Below are positions 6,684-9,253 of a stretch of DNA of 9,253 bases, in pieces; position 1 is the first letter of the stretch, and every line of letters begins with the position of its first letter. Source of the stretch: Clostridiales bacterium (GTDB taxonomy: Bacteria; Bacillota; Clostridia; Oscillospirales; Oscillospiraceae). The position numbers and the translations under genes were made by a program. Under the pieces are notes generated by a model. The model was not told the origin of the DNA. It was given only the letters and a program-made list of their open reading frames with translations, and searched no databases. The stretch is from NCBI GenBank assembly GCA_003533405.1, contig DQDL01000034.1:1-9253 (forward strand). The letters are read 5' to 3'.

Positions 6684-7499
6684 ATGTATGACCCTGAGAA
6701 GATACTGACCGGTGCGCCGAACGCCCGTGACCTCGGCGGCATCGAGACCATGGACGGCAGGCGGATAAAGCCGAATCGGCTTATTAGGAGCGGTATGCTC
6801 GCAAGGCTCACGGACGAGGATGTGGAATACCTCAAGTCCGCAGGGCTCAAGACCGTTGTCGACTTTCGCACGAGCGCAGAGCGTGTGCAGAAGCCCGACA
6901 GGCAAATTGACAATGTCGAATATATTGTCTGCCCCATGCTTGAGGACAAGACCGACGGTATCACCCGTGACAAGCCCGAGAGCGAGGACGAGGAGGCGCA
7001 GCGCACGCTGAAAATGGCACGCAGGCTCATGGAGCACGACCCCGACGGCGTTCGGCAGATGCGAAGCCTCTACCCCATTCTCGTGACGCTCGACCACTCA
7101 CTCGAGCATTACCGCAGGTTTTTTGAGATACTGCTGAAGCACGAGGACGGTGCGCTTTTGTATCACTGCACCATGGGCAAGGACAGGGTCGGCACGGCGA
7201 CAGCACTGCTGCTGACGGCGCTCGGCGTTCCCCGTGAGGGCATCGTTGCAGACTACATGATCACCCGTGAGCGCTGCGCCCCGGGCACACAGAGGCTGCT
7301 TAATAACTGCCGCAAGTTTACCGACGACGAGGCGGTGCTTGAGTTTGTATACCGTCTCGACACCGTGCAGGAGGATTTCATTGCTGCGACCTTTGAGACC
7401 ATCGACGAGGTGCACGGCGGCATGGATCGCTTCCTGCGTGACAAAATGGGGCTTGACGCAGCGGCTATCGAAAGGCTCAAACTGCTGTATCTTGACTAA
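6684..7499 (+). CDS. Tyrosine-protein phosphatase (Y_phosphatase3 type, HCX5R)
   Basis: The 271-residue protein has the Cys-based phosphatase signature HCTMGKDR (H161, C162, R168) followed by VGTATALLL. This is the P-loop of the PtpB/LipA-like family, whose members dephosphorylate phosphotyrosine and in some cases phosphoinositides. The N-terminal NARDLGG (13-19), RLIRSGML and VVDFRTSAE motifs are also typical. The general acid and exact substrate cannot be settled here. It is cytoplasmic, with no signal peptide. The ATG at 6684 follows the tatD stop by 1 nt and has GGTGA (6674-6678) 5 nt upstream inside tatD, indicating translational coupling; the longer in-frame start at 6627 would overlap tatD without homology. 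A strong terminator follows 13 nt after the stop. The link with tatD is likely transcriptional rather than mechanistic. Confidence 0.9.
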   Translation: MYDPEKILTGAPNARDLGGIETMDGRRIKPNRLIRSGMLARLTDEDVEYLKSAGLKTVVDFRTSAERVQKPDRQIDNVEYIVCPMLEDKTDGITRDKPESEDEEAQRTLKMARRLMEHDPDGVRQMRSLYPILVTLDHSLEHYRRFFEILLKHEDGALLYHCTMGKDRVGTATALLLTALGVPREGIVADYMITRERCAPGTQRLLNNCRKFTDDEAVLEFVYRLDTVQEDFIAATFETIDEVHGGMDRFLRDKMGLDAAAIERLKLLYLD

Positions 7500-7512
7500 A
7501 AAGTATAGTTTT

Positions 7513-7548
7513 AAAAACAGGCATTTTATATTAAATGCCTGTTTTTTT
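7513..7548 (+). terminator. Intrinsic terminator of the tatD-phosphatase operon
   Basis: A perfect 14-bp stem: AAAAACAGGCATTT at 7513-7526, a 6-nt loop TATATT, and AAATGCCTGTTTTT at 7533-7546, ending in seven T (7542-7548). It begins 13 nt after the phosphatase stop. The arms share the AAAACAGG core with the other two terminators in the window. Confidence 0.94.
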
Positions 7549-7581
7549 AGCATTCCGGTGTCAATGCCCATATTTATATTT

Positions 7582-7608
7582 TTGATACATTGGTATGATA
7601 TGTATGAA
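7582..7608 (+). promoter_or_regulatory. Putative promoter of the secreted-protein gene, with flanking palindrome
   Basis: TGGTATGAT at 7591-7599 is an extended -10 (TATGAT is a 5/6 match, preceded by TGn). No good -35 is seen at the right distance, which an extended -10 can tolerate. It is framed exactly by TTGATACAT (7582-7590) and ATGTATGAA (7600-7608), complementary at 8 of 9 positions, a possible operator. The start would be near 7606, with a leader of about 24 nt before the ATG at 7630. Confidence 0.45.
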
Positions 7609-7629
7609 CACTTATAAGGAGTGAGTTGA

Positions 7630-9253
7630 ATGAAGCGCTTTTCCTGCTTTTTGCTCGCAATACTAATGCTGCTGAGCCTTGTGCCGGTCGCAATGGCCGA
7701 CAGCAGCGATACCCTGACCGTGCAGACACGCACGGCGCAGTATACCTTTAAGGTCGGCGAGACCTTTACATATTCGTATTGGCTGCGCCTTACGCCCGAC
7801 CTCGTAAACTACAGCGAGGACTACCTTGTTGATTACATCACCGGCATGGCAAACGACCTCGGCGTGAAGCTGCCCGGAACCTCGCTCGGCAAGCTTCAGC
7901 TCGGTACGCTCACCAAGATGAAGCTCAAGTCCGCAGGCGGCAACATCATGTACGATACCAACTGCCTGACCCTCGTTTCGGCAAGCATGCCCAACACGAA
8001 GAAGGGCTACACCGTGAAGAAAACCGACGCTTTGGCAGGCTCGCTTGTTGATTCCGGAGTTTTGGACTTCACAAACTCCGACCTCGGCTTCTGGACGGGC
8101 AAGGTCAACGATGCAAACGATCAGACCGTGTTCCAGAATACCAATGTCCTCGTCACCTGCAAATTCAAGGTGACCAAGGGCTCGGACACGCCCGTATACC
8201 TGCGCACCCGCCTGCGCCATCTTGAGGTCACGACAAATGGCCTGATGGGGCTCACACAGGGCACGGATATCGTCATCGTCCACCGTGACCAGTCCGTGTT
8301 CATCCCCTACGAGTCCTACGAGACGATAAACGACGAGCAGCCCGCCGTTGTTCTCAAGTCCCTCGTCGACGATGTCGGCCTTGATATCCGCTATCTCAAT
8401 ACCGCCGGCGACAAGGACGACTATAAGCGTCCCGGTGCGGGCGTGACCGTCAACATGTACGGCATGACGACCGACGGCCGCTACACAAAGCTCACCACCA
8501 CTACCACCGGCAACGATGTCACTTGGTTCTACGATGTGCCGTATGGTCAATATTATGTAAACTGTTCGTTCACGAACGCAAACGGCAATATCTACGCTAC
8601 GCCCGATCCCGAGAAGGCCGAGCACATCAATGTTCCGGCTACCGGCGAGGTGCAGGCGCTTTGGCTCGTGCGCACCGATCCCGAGACGCAGAAGAAGATA
8701 GATGTCAGCATCAACTGGGTCGGTGATGAAGGCTATCTGCCCGTGCGGCCGGATTACCTCGTTGCCGAGCTCAAGGCCAGCGACAATTCGAGCGTCCTGC
8801 ACAAGCGTCTTATCGAGCGTGACCAGACCTCGGAGAGCTTCGACTGCGTGGATATCTACGACGCCGACGGCAATGCGATCACCTATGATCTGAGCATCAA
8901 TGCGGTCTACGGAGCATCGCAGGTCGCCTCGGGAAGCTCCGTGTTCCCGTACACGGTCACCATCGACAAGACCTTCGGCTCGGACGGCGCCGAGGACTTT
9001 ACCGTTACGCTCGTGTACTGCGGCGATAAGTCCGACCTCGGTGTCATAAAGCCGGACGCAAACGGCCACTACTGGGTCGAGCAGACCTCCCTGCGCACAG
9101 AGCCCAGCTGCACGACCGACGGCAGAGCATACTATATCTGCTCGGCGTGCCACCAGACGAAGTACGAGACCGTCCCCGCAACGGGTCACAAATGGGACAG
9201 CGGCAAGGTCACCAAAGCCGCCGGATGTGAGACCGCCGGTGAGATGACCTATA
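7630..9253 (+). CDS. Large secreted/surface protein with cohesin-like and CnaB-like regions, 3' end outside the window
   Basis: The frame is open from ATG 7630 to the window edge, giving 541 residues and no stop. AAGGAG at 7616-7621 lies 8 nt upstream. Residues 1-23 are a signal peptide: KR, a hydrophobic core, then AMA before D24. Residues about 28-235 start with YTFKVGETFTYSYWL and read as a beta-rich cohesin-like region (GGNIMYDTNCLTL, later CKFKVTKG). Residues about 245-330 (RPGAGVTVNMYG ... WFYDVPYGQYYV) resemble a CnaB/SpaA-type fold. Residues about 353-470 (KIDVSINWVGDEG, RPDYLVAELKA) resemble a Cna_B repeat. From H480 a 40-residue repeat begins (see separate entry). Export and a surface or adhesive role are inferred; anchor or dockerin would lie beyond the edge. 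A 508-residue antisense frame overlaps it but lacks protein-like character. Confidence 0.85.
   Translation, partial: MKRFSCFLLAILMLLSLVPVAMADSSDTLTVQTRTAQYTFKVGETFTYSYWLRLTPDLVNYSEDYLVDYITGMANDLGVKLPGTSLGKLQLGTLTKMKLKSAGGNIMYDTNCLTLVSASMPNTKKGYTVKKTDALAGSLVDSGVLDFTNSDLGFWTGKVNDANDQTVFQNTNVLVTCKFKVTKGSDTPVYLRTRLRHLEVTTNGLMGLTQGTDIVIVHRDQSVFIPYESYETINDEQPAVVLKSLVDDVGLDIRYLNTAGDKDDYKRPGAGVTVNMYGMTTDGRYTKLTTTTTGNDVTWFYDVPYGQYYVNCSFTNANGNIYATPDPEKAEHINVPATGEVQALWLVRTDPETQKKIDVSINWVGDEGYLPVRPDYLVAELKASDNSSVLHKRLIERDQTSESFDCVDIYDADGNAITYDLSINAVYGASQVASGSSVFPYTVTIDKTFGSDGAEDFTVTLVYCGDKSDLGVIKPDANGHYWVEQTSLRTEPSCTTDGRAYYICSACHQTKYETVPATGHKWDSGKVTKAAGCETAGEMTY
9067..9253 (+). repeat. Start of a 40-residue HxW/CxxC protein repeat array
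   Basis: Inside the secreted protein, a unit starting HYW at residue 480 is followed exactly 40 residues later by HKW at residue 520. The first unit holds SCTTDGRAYYICSACHQTK and ends VPATG; the second restarts HKWDSGKVTKAAGCETAG and is cut by the window edge. The Cys residues and the ATGHxW junction match a repeat seen in secreted proteins of gut Clostridia. More copies probably follow outside the window. Confidence 0.65.

Noticed and set aside
7663..9189. A 508-codon open frame on the minus strand
   Set aside because: It lies antisense to the secreted-protein gene, which has a signal peptide, ribosome binding site and recognisable domain patterns. The antisense product has low-complexity Val/Gly/Arg-rich composition and no motif, as expected from the reverse of GC-rich codons.

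Overview
The window reads as a stretch of chromosome from a GC-rich, endospore-forming Firmicute, most likely a gut Clostridia member of the Ruminococcaceae/Oscillospiraceae type. This rests on spoIIE, purine-rich Shine-Dalgarno sites with short spacing, Firmicute-like intrinsic terminators and extended -10 promoters, and a secreted protein with Cys-containing ATGHxW-type repeats common in such bacteria. The taxonomic placement is inference. I see no IS element, phage gene, CRISPR array, tRNA or rRNA. Most of the window is core genome; the secreted protein at the right edge is the most accessory-looking part.

Layout: (1) 1-2297, plus strand: the 3' part of recG (the 5' end lies outside the window), followed 11 nt later by an unrecognised 167-aa protein. 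(2) 2283-2314: a bidirectional terminator between two converging operons. (3) 2315-4983, minus strand: spoIIE, the membrane-bound PP2C phosphatase of the sigma-F pathway, with a coupled small protein carrying a hydrophobic tail. Its promoter region (about 5001-5050) has a perfect -10, a weak -35 at 21-bp spacing, a Spo0A-like box and a 9-bp palindrome around the -10. (4) 5128-5847, minus strand: a DUF4213/DUF364 protein (putative heavy-metal chelation family) with its own terminator. (5) 5848-5917: a 70-bp divergent intergenic region where two extended -10 promoters on opposite strands overlap completely inside an imperfect palindrome. (6) 5918-7499, plus strand: a tatD nuclease gene and a tyrosine/lipid-phosphatase-like gene separated by 1 nt, closed by a strong terminator. 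(7) 7630-9253, plus strand: a large secreted protein, cut by the window edge, with a signal peptide, a cohesin-like region, two CnaB-like regions and the start of a 40-residue repeat array.

Functionally the genes are separate housekeeping units: recG in replication-fork repair and recombination, spoIIE in forespore sigma-F activation, tatD in nucleic-acid turnover, and the last gene in surface or extracellular interaction. I do not find a convincing undescribed multi-gene system. The more interesting signals are in the intergenic regions (overlapping divergent promoters, promoter palindromes, a shared terminator core) and in the unrecognised small genes beside recG and spoIIE.
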